DNA of 33,808 nucleotides, from assembly GCA_020627505.1 (NCBI GenBank), contig JAHDGS010000018.1, positions 1 through 33,808 of the forward strand, in the 5' to 3' direction. Below are positions 24,816 to 33,808 of this stretch, in pieces (the stretch's first letter is position 1; each line of letters begins with the position of its first letter). A model generated the notes under the pieces. It was not told the DNA's origin, ran no database searches, and saw only the letters and a list, made by a program, of their open reading frames with translations. This DNA is from Myxococcota bacterium. GTDB lineage: Bacteria; Myxococcota; UBA727; JAHDBA01. The position numbers and the translations under genes were made by a program.

Positions 24816-27760
24816 GATTCATCTCCGTTTGGCGTTTGTTCTAAACGTTTGTCAAAATCACTGATCGATATATCAGCTTGTGTTTTTTTGAGGGCTTCCA
24901 AATCGTACGGATCCGGATTCGACGCAGCTGGCGTACTTACCTGCTGCGAAACTTCATCAGCTGTGGCGAGTACCAATAGCTCCATCTCAACAGCCGTATG
25001 TTGGGCGGCAAAAGGCGTTTCGGCACTTTTATCTTGGCGCTCAATTCGTCTAACAGGACGAGATATGGGTGTACTCGGCTCCTCTCGAATAAGTGCACGG
25101 ACATCGACAAGATGTTGCTCCATATCTCTCAATCGATCAGCATCCGATTCGATATACCGAGCAACACGCTCGACGGGACCAAGTATATCTCGTATTGCAG
25201 CCCGCAATCGGTCGCGCTCTTGTCGCCATAATTCTGCCGCTTCTTTACTCTTTTCTTGGAGCTCTTTCCAGGCCCTGGTCTTTCCTGTTAAAGAAGCCGT
25301 CAAACGATCTTCGGTTTCTCGCAGTGTCGTGACTTGATGAACCAGTGCGAGACTGGCTTGTTTTTCGTCAACCAGTTCGGCCCTTAACCGGCCAATCGAC
25401 TCTTCATCCCGTGCAATCTTCTGGGTGAGCCGTCGCCCACGTTCTTCAGCCTTCTGAACACTTTCCTCGAGCCGTATAACGTCTTTCTCGAGTCCTGGAA
25501 TCTTCTGGTTGAGCGCTGCCGCCTTCTTGAGTTGTTGTAAAATAGCTTGATGTTCACTCTCTAAAATTGTGAGCTGCTTTTTCACGGCGGCTTTGGCTTC
25601 TTGTTCCGCTGCGACAACATTTTTCAGCTCAGATAATTCTCTATTCTTTTCAGTGATAATGCGTTTCTTATTTTTAACATCATCAGAAAGTTGACCGCGT
25701 TCAAATTGAACTTTTGTAATCGTTTTTTCGAGAGATTTTTCTTTTGAAAGGGCTGCTTTGATTTGGCTTTCAAGCCCGCCCCTGAGTGCAACGAATTGTT
25801 GCGAAGCCTGAGCATGTTGTTCGACTTGGCGGTCCAGTTCACCTTTGAGACCTTGAACAATCCGTGCGCGATTTTCAGATTCTTCCTCGAGTATTTTAAT
25901 TCGATGTTCATTTTGTGCTTGTGTTTCTTTTAGATTGTCTGCCACTTCTTTCGCATACGCCAGCTCTTTTTGATATCCGTCACCCCGTTCTGACAATTTT
26001 TTATTGCTTTTGGTCAGTTGCATGACTTCCGCTTGCTTGGCATCTAGCTCCGAAACTTGTTCATTTGCAATTGTTCGCACGTTTTGAAGCTCGTCACGCA
26101 ATGTGTTGACATCATGCTGATGCGCTGCGTGAAGTTGTTGAAGGTCTTGTTCCAGCGTCTTCTTTTGTTGGCTGAGTCGGTCGACGACAGCCTGTGCGAT
26201 CGCTTTTTGTTGGCGCCGGCGCTTGTCGATCATATGAATCGCTGCAGCCCCCATGGCTTGCTCATTTTGAAGCATCAATCCATGTTGATGGTGCTCTCGT
26301 TTTAGACGAAGATAGGCTTCTCTTAAGCGTTGATACCGATCATCCGCTTTCCACAGTTGACGCGAGACGGTTGACATTTGCTTCAACCGCTGACGTTCGT
26401 AAGACTCTATCAACTCACCAAGCCGATGGTTCTGTGCCTCTAAGTCGTAATGCTGTTGCTTGAGTGACAAGTTCTCTTTATATCGTTCTTCACTGCGTCG
26501 TTCGAGGACCCGATAACTCGACTCATGACGCCGCAATTGTTCAGCCAGCCTTTCTTTCAGCTGATACTGAAGAATGCTCGACATCTTTGCATAATATTGT
26601 GCACGCTCTCGCCAGGCATCAATCACATAGACCGTTTTCTTGGCATCTTCTTGGACGCGCTGTCGCCGCCTGTCGCGTGCAGCGACAGCCCATTCGGCGT
26701 GCTCGGCATATAGTTTTAAACTGCCCAGTAAACCATCACGCACATGTACCGTATCCGCCAAGGTATTTGATAGGTGTTGATGTTGATCACGTCTTTGGTC
26801 TTTTAGGCTTTCAAGCTGCTTTTGTAGGCCTTTGTGTGTTTCTTTTTCAAGGGCGAGCTGTGACTCCAACTCAGCAACCGTCTTGAGATATAGTCGTTCA
26901 TTTTCGAGATGTGCATCATGCAACGCAGAAACCTTGGCCCCTTGATCGACCACGGACTGCCGACCATTTGCCTCAATTTGTTCAAGTTTTTTACGAACCT
27001 CAACCAGTTCTTTTTCTGCGCGATGTTGATTCTCTTTTGCGATTCGCGATCGTTCAAGCTCACTCTCAATTTGCTCTTCACGCTCCGTCCATCGTCTTTG
27101 AAATTCGATGAGTTTATCTTCTGATGTTTTCAGTGCGTCACGTAATCGATCGATCGTATCCTGCTCTCGTTCAGATAATGATGTGTGCTCAGGCACATGA
27201 TCTTTTTGTAATATCCCCTCAACAAAGGCTTCTGCTGATGGATTGAGCACAGGCTTCATGGCATCATTCGATTTTTGCAATGCTTGAACATCGATCAATG
27301 TACCATCTGTCCCTTCGATGCTAATATCGAGCTCGAGTGCGCCCGCTTCAATGGGTTGTATATGTGTTTCGCTCGGCGAAAAAGCATGTCGTTGAATCGA
27401 AATCCCCTCGAGCACCTCATCGATATCAACGCGATCAAACGGCAGTTTGAGATAGGCATCTGCGGCGCCATCCCTTTGCTGGTGTCGTTCAATATCAGCG
27501 GTGGTCATATCTGAGGACACCAAAATAAGCGCAGTCTCTTCGACGGGGATATGTGTCTTTAGTTTTGATAGTATTGCCCCACCCAGTGTTCCTTCGCGCT
27601 CCTGTCTAATAAAAATCGCATCAGGTTGAGCCGCCTTAATATGTTCGACATCAAGATCGAGGGCGCTTGAGATGGCATGCCACCCTGCTTCGGTCAACAG
27701 TGTGAGTAACTGCTGACGCGACTCTAAATAAGGATCGGAAACCCAGGCCGTTCGTGACAT
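24812..27760 (-). CDS. Pseudo-receiver domain + long coiled-coil protein (AglZ/FrzS-like architecture)
   Basis: N-terminus TAWVSDPYLESRQQLLTLLTEAGW...PDAIFIRQE...ALILVSSDMT...DAYLKLPFDRVDIDEVLEGI is receiver-like. It is followed by several hundred residues of heptad-rich E/K/Q/R/L coiled coil. Confidence 0.8.
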   Translation of the reverse strand: MSRTAWVSDPYLESRQQLLTLLTEAGWHAISSALDLDVEHIKAAQPDAIFIRQEREGTLGGAILSKLKTHIPVEETALILVSSDMTTADIERHQQRDGAADAYLKLPFDRVDIDEVLEGISIQRHAFSPSETHIQPIEAGALELDISIEGTDGTLIDVQALQKSNDAMKPVLNPSAEAFVEGILQKDHVPEHTSLSEREQDTIDRLRDALKTSEDKLIEFQRRWTEREEQIESELERSRIAKENQHRAEKELVEVRKKLEQIEANGRQSVVDQGAKVSALHDAHLENERLYLKTVAELESQLALEKETHKGLQKQLESLKDQRRDQHQHLSNTLADTVHVRDGLLGSLKLYAEHAEWAVAARDRRRQRVQEDAKKTVYVIDAWRERAQYYAKMSSILQYQLKERLAEQLRRHESSYRVLERRSEERYKENLSLKQQHYDLEAQNHRLGELIESYERQRLKQMSTVSRQLWKADDRYQRLREAYLRLKREHHQHGLMLQNEQAMGAAAIHMIDKRRRQQKAIAQAVVDRLSQQKKTLEQDLQQLHAAHQHDVNTLRDELQNVRTIANEQVSELDAKQAEVMQLTKSNKKLSERGDGYQKELAYAKEVADNLKETQAQNEHRIKILEEESENRARIVQGLKGELDRQVEQHAQASQQFVALRGGLESQIKAALSKEKSLEKTITKVQFERGQLSDDVKNKKRIITEKNRELSELKNVVAAEQEAKAAVKKQLTILESEHQAILQQLKKAAALNQKIPGLEKDVIRLEESVQKAEERGRRLTQKIARDEESIGRLRAELVDEKQASLALVHQVTTLRETEDRLTASLTGKTRAWKELQEKSKEAAELWRQERDRLRAAIRDILGPVERVARYIESDADRLRDMEQHLVDVRALIREEPSTPISRPVRRIERQDKSAETPFAAQHTAVEMELLVLATADEVSQQVSTPAASNPDPYDLEALKKTQADISISDFDKRLEQTPNGDES

Positions 27761-27818
27761 CTTTAATCTCTACGAAAGGCTACCGCTAATTGAAGACAAC
27801 ACCAAATTATACAAAGGT

Positions 27819-28820
27819 TTATTCGCTGTGAATGAGTGTCCCTTCCGAAATCGTCACACCGAGACGGTGATCGATAATTTTAACAACGTTAAAGTCCTCT
27901 AATTGAACCGATGGATCGATTTCATACGGGCGAGCGGGGTCGGCGGGCACTTGATTTGTCGTCGCCGAGAAAAAAGGAAAGAGTGATAACCGTGTTTCTT
28001 CTAAACCGATTAAACCATTACTCAAAATAAGCTCAGATTGGGCAAGCGCATCAGCACCTGGCCCCTCGATAAGTGGTTGAAAGCGAAGAAAAATTTGATT
28101 ATTTCCGACATCTTCAATCACGACTCTTGTTCCTGACAGGATATACCCACCATCAAAACGATCGTCCATAAAAGCTTCGGCAAGTACACACGGTTCACAA
28201 CCGCCACAACGCGTCGAGTCTTCGCGCCCACCGACACAGAATGCGGCCTCACCATCTTCTCCACATGTCCACAAACCTGTCTCACATCCAGAACATATAT
28301 CACCAATATCCGCCTCTTCGAGCGTCTCTGACAGGTCTGTGCACCCGCCACACGCATTGGTCGGCTGATCCCCAAGACAAATAACACCTAAACCATCATC
28401 AGCACATTCCCAGGTACCACAACCATATTCTCCACAAGCAGTGCCAAGCCTGCCATCAGACTCATCAAGGTCCCCACAAGCCCCACAGGCATTTGCACCA
28501 GGATCTAAACATGTGAATAAGTTCGATCCATCACATCCGGGTATCCCTTGCTCACAACAGACGAATACACCGCATAAAGGAGAATCTGGACTATTGGTAC
28601 ACGGGTCACCAATACCATCTAAGTCTTCAGTACACACAAATGGCGTCTCTTCATCGTCATCTCCCACTTCACCCGCATCCACAGGTTTTTCAGGGATAAC
28701 ACCTGCGTCTCTATCTAAGATGTCTTCAACAAGTTCGTCACAACTGATGCAGGCACTATTCGACAAAATAAAAAGCGACATGCACCACTGCAATCGATGA
28801 TTCTGTTTTCTGATTTTCAC
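27819..28820 (-). CDS. Cys-rich exported protein, GTG start
   Basis: Signal-like N-terminus; repeated NACGGC.DL...C..G.W.C.[ED]DG..[AV].C.G modules; GTGA overlap with the upstream TPR gene stop. Confidence 0.72.
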   Translation of the reverse strand: MKIRKQNHRLQWCMSLFILSNSACISCDELVEDILDRDAGVIPEKPVDAGEVGDDDEETPFVCTEDLDGIGDPCTNSPDSPLCGVFVCCEQGIPGCDGSNLFTCLDPGANACGACGDLDESDGRLGTACGEYGCGTWECADDGLGVICLGDQPTNACGGCTDLSETLEEADIGDICSGCETGLWTCGEDGEAAFCVGGREDSTRCGGCEPCVLAEAFMDDRFDGGYILSGTRVVIEDVGNNQIFLRFQPLIEGPGADALAQSELILSNGLIGLEETRLSLFPFFSATTNQVPADPARPYEIDPSVQLEDFNVVKIIDHRLGVTISEGTLIHSE

Positions 28821-30952
28821 ACTTTTATTCCCATCGCAGAAAGCTTTTGTCTCGTTTTTTGCATCATATGCAATTGCCCAAGACGCCCTTGGGCTCGATA
28901 AAGAAGTTTTAACATTTGGATCGAGTCATTGCGACCCAACTCCATTTTTTGAAGTCTAATCAAAGACTTAAGCGCTGATTTTGGCGCATCCATTTCAAGA
29001 TGCACCTCTGCCTTCATCATATCTGCATCGATCAAGTACTTTGCATCATGCATCAAATTATCAAGCTCAACGAGGGCATCTTCATACATACCCATCTCAA
29101 TATATGCTTGAGCAAGCTCGAGGTGCGTTTGCCCAGGACTGGTGAGGGAATCAACTGAGAGAATATTGAGATCGGTGTCTAGCGATGTGAGTGGCATCGA
29201 TGGATCAGGCAAGAACCATGATTGTGACTCTACTTTACTCCACGTATCCTTCAACTTCGGGTGAGCAGGATTTTGATGGAGCATGCCTCGCGCTGTCTGT
29301 TCGGCTTGGTGTATATCTCCCTCCTTAAGTGCCGCTTCGGTTTGAGCGACACCTTCCGTTTCCTGACGGGTTAACACAGGGTATACCGTCTCATCATATG
29401 GTTGCATTTCGGCAAGAGAAATCAATTCTTCTACATCAGCGACAAGTGCAGGCCGTGCTTCCGAGTGCCGAATAATATATGAAGACTCGATAAGCTCAGG
29501 TTCTGCCGACGCCGTGTGTGTTGCGAAAACATGTGTCTCGCGAGAGGCCACTTCGTCCAGTGGCGGGGGTGGTTTTTTCGACGAAATATGATCGCGAGGG
29601 ATATCTTTTCGGTATCGCTCAAGATTAAATAACACCTCTTGCGGAATTTGAATTTGATCTTGTTTCGCGATGACTTGACTGCGTTCGAAGACAAGGCTGG
29701 CTTTTGAGCCGAGTTCCGGCGCATCAGCAATCCCATCATGATCGAGCAACTCCGTCAATTGCTTTTTCCATGTTGTCACCCTTGGATCATCCTCTTGCTG
29801 TCCAAGTTGGATGAGCTTCTCGAGGGCAAGCTTCACCTTGTCGGTTCGTCCCGTTTTCTCATAAACATGACCAAGCCAGAGCCAGACACTCAAAATATCG
29901 CCATGATGATCTAAAATTTTGAGCAGTTCCCGCTCGGCATCTTGTAACAAGCCTATTTTGATAAAAGCACGTGCTTCAAGCTCTCTTGCCGTCCAAGACG
30001 AATCTCCTAAATCAACCGGCGCGCCTTCTTGACTGAGCAATTGAATACGCTCGTTAATCCGACTTTTTGACAACCCGCCTTTGAAGGTTCCAGGACGCTC
30101 AAGTTCTTGTGGATTTGGTGCATCTAATACAACTGACGTTCCGCCGAGCAGACGAATTTTTTCGAGGACACGAACGATTGTTTCTTTCCGTCCTTCAACC
30201 TCAGCATGATGAAGTGTCTCACGAAAGAGTTGACGCGCACGATACAGATCCCCAAGTTCCTGAAAGGACGTTGCCAATAACTCGAGTACTTCAATATCAT
30301 GCGGCACTTCTTTGAGGGCCAACTCCATTTTTTTCTGGGCACGAAGTGGTTGCTTCCGTCCGAGATAGACACGAGCAAGTGTCTTCATCACCTCGACTTG
30401 CGAGCGATCAATATAAATAAGGCGCTCCCCAACGCGAACCAAATCTTCAATATTGGCTTGGCGTCGACATGCTTCAAAAACATAATAAAAGTGCGGTACA
30501 GCTTCAACCGACCGAGACGTTCCGAGTAGAAGCTCCGCCAGCTCGAGTCGTGTACCAACCGATGCATCGTTCAGAGAAATCAATCCTTCTAATGCTTCAA
30601 TTTGAAACTCTTTTTGACGACTATCTGATGCCAAACCATACATTTTTTTATAAAATCGTGTCGATTGGACCAAATCATCCTGTCTTCGATACAAACGCGC
30701 TAATTCTCTTAAGGTTCGAATATGCTGTGGATCAATTTGGTGTGCTCTTTCCAAAGCCTTGATCGCGTACTCCGGCGTACCGGCCTTCATTGCAACAATC
30801 GCCGCCTGCTCATTTGCCCTCAAAGCTGCCCGTGCGTTGCCATTTTGCAATTGGAGTTCACCCAATTTAAACCATGCATCAAGATCTGTTGGCTTCTGGG
30901 CCAACCGACTCTCTAACAAAGCGATCTTCTTATTTTCACCTCGAACAGCCAT
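28817..30952 (-). CDS. Tetratricopeptide-repeat (TPR) protein
   Basis: Repeated TPR helices: DLDAWFKLGELQLQNGNARAALRANEQAAIVA, EYAIKALERAHQIDPQHIRTLRELARLYRR, LSVWLWLGHVYEKTGRTDKVKLALEKLI, THLELAQAYIEMGMYEDALVELDNLMHD. Confidence 0.88.
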   Translation of the reverse strand: MAVRGENKKIALLESRLAQKPTDLDAWFKLGELQLQNGNARAALRANEQAAIVAMKAGTPEYAIKALERAHQIDPQHIRTLRELARLYRRQDDLVQSTRFYKKMYGLASDSRQKEFQIEALEGLISLNDASVGTRLELAELLLGTSRSVEAVPHFYYVFEACRRQANIEDLVRVGERLIYIDRSQVEVMKTLARVYLGRKQPLRAQKKMELALKEVPHDIEVLELLATSFQELGDLYRARQLFRETLHHAEVEGRKETIVRVLEKIRLLGGTSVVLDAPNPQELERPGTFKGGLSKSRINERIQLLSQEGAPVDLGDSSWTARELEARAFIKIGLLQDAERELLKILDHHGDILSVWLWLGHVYEKTGRTDKVKLALEKLIQLGQQEDDPRVTTWKKQLTELLDHDGIADAPELGSKASLVFERSQVIAKQDQIQIPQEVLFNLERYRKDIPRDHISSKKPPPPLDEVASRETHVFATHTASAEPELIESSYIIRHSEARPALVADVEELISLAEMQPYDETVYPVLTRQETEGVAQTEAALKEGDIHQAEQTARGMLHQNPAHPKLKDTWSKVESQSWFLPDPSMPLTSLDTDLNILSVDSLTSPGQTHLELAQAYIEMGMYEDALVELDNLMHDAKYLIDADMMKAEVHLEMDAPKSALKSLIRLQKMELGRNDSIQMLKLLYRAQGRLGQLHMMQKTRQKLSAMGIKV

Positions 30953-31081
30953 TGACAGATTTATACACGATCCAGTCGTTTAGATGAATATAAACTTTGA
31001 ATCTACGTCGTATTTATTGTCTGCAAGGCTGGTCTTTTGCTGGTTATCCTTGCTAGGCTCATTTGGTCTAAGGAGGACAAG

Positions 31082-32071
31082 ATGTTGACTTCAAAAAAAA
31101 TCCTGACTGCATCAATATTTTCTTTAATTTTTAGTAGCTTAAGCATTCAAGCGCAGCGGACACTGTCAGAAGATGAAATGATCCGCCTCCGAACACAACA
31201 TGTCTCTTCAGGCTTTCTAAAACAGGTTGACGCGATGAAGACAATTGGCATTGAATGCTCGAAGTCAACGCTCCAATCTTCACTCCTCGAAGGCGTTGCT
31301 TGTCGCTCAGTCGTTTTTCGAAAACTTGAGAGAAATAAAAAAGTTAAATCAAAACAAAGACTTAAGAAGAAAGTAGAGTCTGCTGTTGCAGCGTTAAAAA
31401 CCGCTGAGTCAATCGCAGAGTATAGCCCTGTCGTGAAAGAGCCTAATTTTGCGACAACCAAAACCCGGGCCCACCAACAAACCTGTGGTGTCGCATTTGA
31501 CGCATACGATGACATTCGTCAGCTTAAATCAGCTTCATTGAAATCATATGCGAAAGAACTCACACAAAACAAAGACTTCAATCTTTTTGATGCCGCATGC
31601 AGATGTGCACAGTCAACAATAGCCATCGCGGAAGGTTCGACGTTAAACATTGAAGAGAAAAGCAGACTTCAAAATGTCATCACTTCACGAAAATGCTTCC
31701 TTGATCATGATAAAGTTTACCAAGAAAAAAGCGGACAAGCAGCAAACTTCGAAGGAAACTCTGAACGATTTGGCAAGTCTGCAACCATGAACAACGACAC
31801 AAAGATTAGTGGTTATATTAAGACGCAAGAGTTATCTCTGAAGCGATGTCGTGATAAAGTTGGCAAGACCAAAATCAAAGATAAAAAAGCTGTTGAGAAG
31901 TGTGTATGCTCTGCTTCACAAAAATGGAGATTTCCAAAGCTAGATGGTGAGGGCAATATTTCTTACAATGTCAATCTTGTCCCGAAACGCGTTGGATTCG
32001 ATATTTTGATTGGACCTAAGGGTAAGGTCAAGAAGTGTGGTCCGCTGACAGGCCCTCTCTCACGACGATAG
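31082..32071 (+). CDS. Exported protein with C-terminal AgmX/TonB-C-like segment
   Basis: Strong SD AAGGAGGACAAG-ATG at 31082; signal peptide LTASIFSLIFSSLSIQAQ; KISGYIKTQELSLKRCRDKVGK...VEKCVCSASQKWRFP. Confidence 0.65.
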   Translation: MLTSKKILTASIFSLIFSSLSIQAQRTLSEDEMIRLRTQHVSSGFLKQVDAMKTIGIECSKSTLQSSLLEGVACRSVVFRKLERNKKVKSKQRLKKKVESAVAALKTAESIAEYSPVVKEPNFATTKTRAHQQTCGVAFDAYDDIRQLKSASLKSYAKELTQNKDFNLFDAACRCAQSTIAIAEGSTLNIEEKSRLQNVITSRKCFLDHDKVYQEKSGQAANFEGNSERFGKSATMNNDTKISGYIKTQELSLKRCRDKVGKTKIKDKKAVEKCVCSASQKWRFPKLDGEGNISYNVNLVPKRVGFDILIGPKGKVKKCGPLTGPLSRR

Positions 32072-32082
32072 GAACAATACTT

Positions 32083-32826
32083 TTAGTCTAATGTTTGTTG
32101 ATCGGCACCTATTTGTTTTAGGTGCTGTTCTGCTTTAAGCGCAATCTGTGTATCACCATACTCTTGAACAAGTTGCTGAAATCTGACCCGCGCGGCCGCT
32201 TGTTTGTCTCTCTCAAGATAATACTCCGCAATCAATAAGTCGTGCTCTGCGAGGCGTTCTCGAATATGGGCTCTCAGCTCACGGGTTTTTTCAATATATG
32301 TTCCCGTTTGATAACGCTCTATATAGTCATCAAGACCGCGTTGAATCCTTTTAAAGATAGCCATGTCTCTCTCAACGGGTCTCGCAACAGGAAGTATTTT
32401 TCTGAAGAATGCATTTTTCTTCGGATCATCTTCAAAAAGTTCCGTCGGGCGATCGTTGAACTGTGCGAGCGCTGTTCTAAAAATAGCGAGTTCCATTTGA
32501 GGGTGCTGTGGGTAAAAACGCGCAAAAAGCTTGTAGCTTTGTGCTGCCTCACTCCATTCTTCTCGCTCAAAATAGGCATCTGCAGTCTTCAACGCTGCTT
32601 CACCAGTTAGAGAAGAGTATGGAAATTTGTCCTGAACAACACCGTAGTAATTGATGGCTTCAGCATATCGGCCTTTTTCGAAGGCAGCTTGACCAGCATC
32701 AAAATTAGCTTGAGCCGTTTGAAGGTTCTTAATTCGAGTATCTTCGACGGCACCATCAACCGATGCACACCCGCCCAATAATGATAAAATAAGTAGTATT
32801 CGCACGTTTTTCTTGTACGACATCAC
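32083..32826 (-). CDS. bamD: Outer membrane assembly lipoprotein BamD/YfiO-like
   Basis: Lipobox LLGGCAS; TPR-like FEKGRYAEAINYYGVVQDKFPYSSLTGEAALKTADAYFEREEWSEAAQSYKLFARFYPQHPQ. Confidence 0.85.
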   Translation of the reverse strand: MMSYKKNVRILLILSLLGGCASVDGAVEDTRIKNLQTAQANFDAGQAAFEKGRYAEAINYYGVVQDKFPYSSLTGEAALKTADAYFEREEWSEAAQSYKLFARFYPQHPQMELAIFRTALAQFNDRPTELFEDDPKKNAFFRKILPVARPVERDMAIFKRIQRGLDDYIERYQTGTYIEKTRELRAHIRERLAEHDLLIAEYYLERDKQAAARVRFQQLVQEYGDTQIALKAEQHLKQIGADQQTLD

Positions 32827-32916
32827 ATTGTTCCGTCAAGCGTGTCAGAAAGAGACAAGAAAATGTCATTGTCACTTCACTTTCATCTCACACACAAGTC
32901 ATATTAGAGTGCTGTG

Positions 32917-33808
32917 ATGCAAGTTAAATGTCCACAATGTCCAAATACGTACAACATAGATGGGGCGACGGTTCCTGAACAAGGAGCACTCATCCAGTGT
33001 CCGGCGTGCCAATTTATGTTTGTTGTCGAGCATGGCAATTCGCCAGAACAAGCGCAGACATCTTCGATCGATTCGACGAATGAAAATGCATGGCCGACAC
33101 CACAAACAGCGTCCCCGCCATATATTGACCGACCAACGTTAATGCTTGAAATGGACGCGCTGGTTGAACCCACTTCGGCAGAAGAGAAAGATGAGTTCAT
33201 GCAGAAAGATACCAGTGAGAATTTGTCTGCTCATGACATTGCGACACCTGTTTCAGGTGGCCACCCCGTTATTGACGCCTCGTTAGAGACATCAACACCA
33301 TCTCGTCCCGCTGTTGCACATCCAACGGTGGCTTTTAAAATGAAACAAGCCCCATCTCTTGAGCATACTCAGCCCGAATTTTCGCAACATACATCGACAA
33401 CAACACCCCCTATCGAAGTGCCACGTTCTTCTGAAGACGATCAAATACCAGAGATTGCTTTACCCAATATTGAAACAGCGAATATCTCAAACGAGACACC
33501 TGAAAAACAATCCACAGAAGCGCTGTCACCCAGTATTCAGATGCCAACTGATGTGCCAGAAATCGCGCTTCCCAGCGTTGGCACACCGAATACGCCAACA
33601 ACTGCTCCAGAGTCACAAGCACCCGAGATTCAGCTACCGAGCATCCAGACGTCTGTTGACGTTCCAGAAATCGCACTACCCAGCATTGATGTACCCAGCA
33701 TTGATGTACCCAGTATTGATGTACCCAGTATTGATGTGCCCAGCATTGATGTACCCAGTCTGGATATCCCAAAAACCAATGCACCAGATATGCCAAAGAC
33801 AGCCGTTG
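32917..33808 (+). CDS. N-terminal zinc ribbon (MJ0042-like) protein, 3'-truncated by window
   Basis: ATG 32917: MQVKCPQCPNTYNIDGATVPEQGALIQCPACQFMFVV; frame open to the window end, so absent from the ORF track. Confidence 0.8.
   Translation, partial: MQVKCPQCPNTYNIDGATVPEQGALIQCPACQFMFVVEHGNSPEQAQTSSIDSTNENAWPTPQTASPPYIDRPTLMLEMDALVEPTSAEEKDEFMQKDTSENLSAHDIATPVSGGHPVIDASLETSTPSRPAVAHPTVAFKMKQAPSLEHTQPEFSQHTSTTTPPIEVPRSSEDDQIPEIALPNIETANISNETPEKQSTEALSPSIQMPTDVPEIALPSVGTPNTPTTAPESQAPEIQLPSIQTSVDVPEIALPSIDVPSIDVPSIDVPSIDVPSIDVPSLDIPKTNAPDMPKTAV
33676..33765 (+). repeat. 15-bp coding tandem repeat, about 6 units, (V/L)P-S-(I/L)-D
   Basis: GTACCCAGYATTGAT units in frame with the zinc-ribbon gene: LPSID-VPSID-VPSID-VPSID-VPSID-VPSLD. 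Confidence 0.92.

Noticed and set aside
33410-33796. Minus-strand ORF of 128 aa with repeated WVHQCWVHQYW
   Set aside because: It is the antisense shadow of the 15-bp VPSID repeat in the plus-strand zinc-ribbon gene, which was missed by the ORF track because it has no stop within the window.

Overview
The window looks like a compact chromosomal segment from a Gram-negative, delta-proteobacteria/Myxococcota/Bradymonadota-like bacterium. The taxonomic guess is inference from protein style: many Cys-rich secreted proteins, MYXO-CTERM-like C-termini, AglZ/FrzS-like architecture and histone-H1-like tails. From left to right it holds: a GC-rich 11-bp tandem repeat at the edge; a umuDC-like SOS mutagenesis pair; a small orphan protein; an unusual membrane-anchored NAPE-PLD-type metallo-beta-lactamase fused to glutathione peroxidase; a Cys-rich lipoprotein; a Nudix hydrolase; an AstE/aspartoacylase-like gene divergent from a translationally coupled pair of ATP-grasp-type ligases; a PaiB-like FMN-binding protein; a TauE/SafE permease; an operon with an H1-tailed helical-repeat protein, an 85-aa orphan, manC and manB; serS; three large 8-Cys-repeat secreted proteins with C-terminal sorting-like signals plus a small putative lipoprotein; an outer-membrane-like barrel protein; a block of four minus-strand genes (TPR, Cys-rich protein, pseudo-receiver/coiled-coil, Lys-rich zinc-ribbon protein); an exported AgmX-like protein; bamD; and a 3'-truncated zinc-ribbon (MJ0042-like) gene with a 15-bp tandem repeat. 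No rRNA, tRNA, CRISPR array or intact transposon was recognised. Most interesting are the NAPE-PLD/GPx fusion with a well-placed internal Shine-Dalgarno/ATG, and the AstE + ATP-grasp + GshB-like ligase cluster. All family calls are from motif reading by eye; no searches were run.
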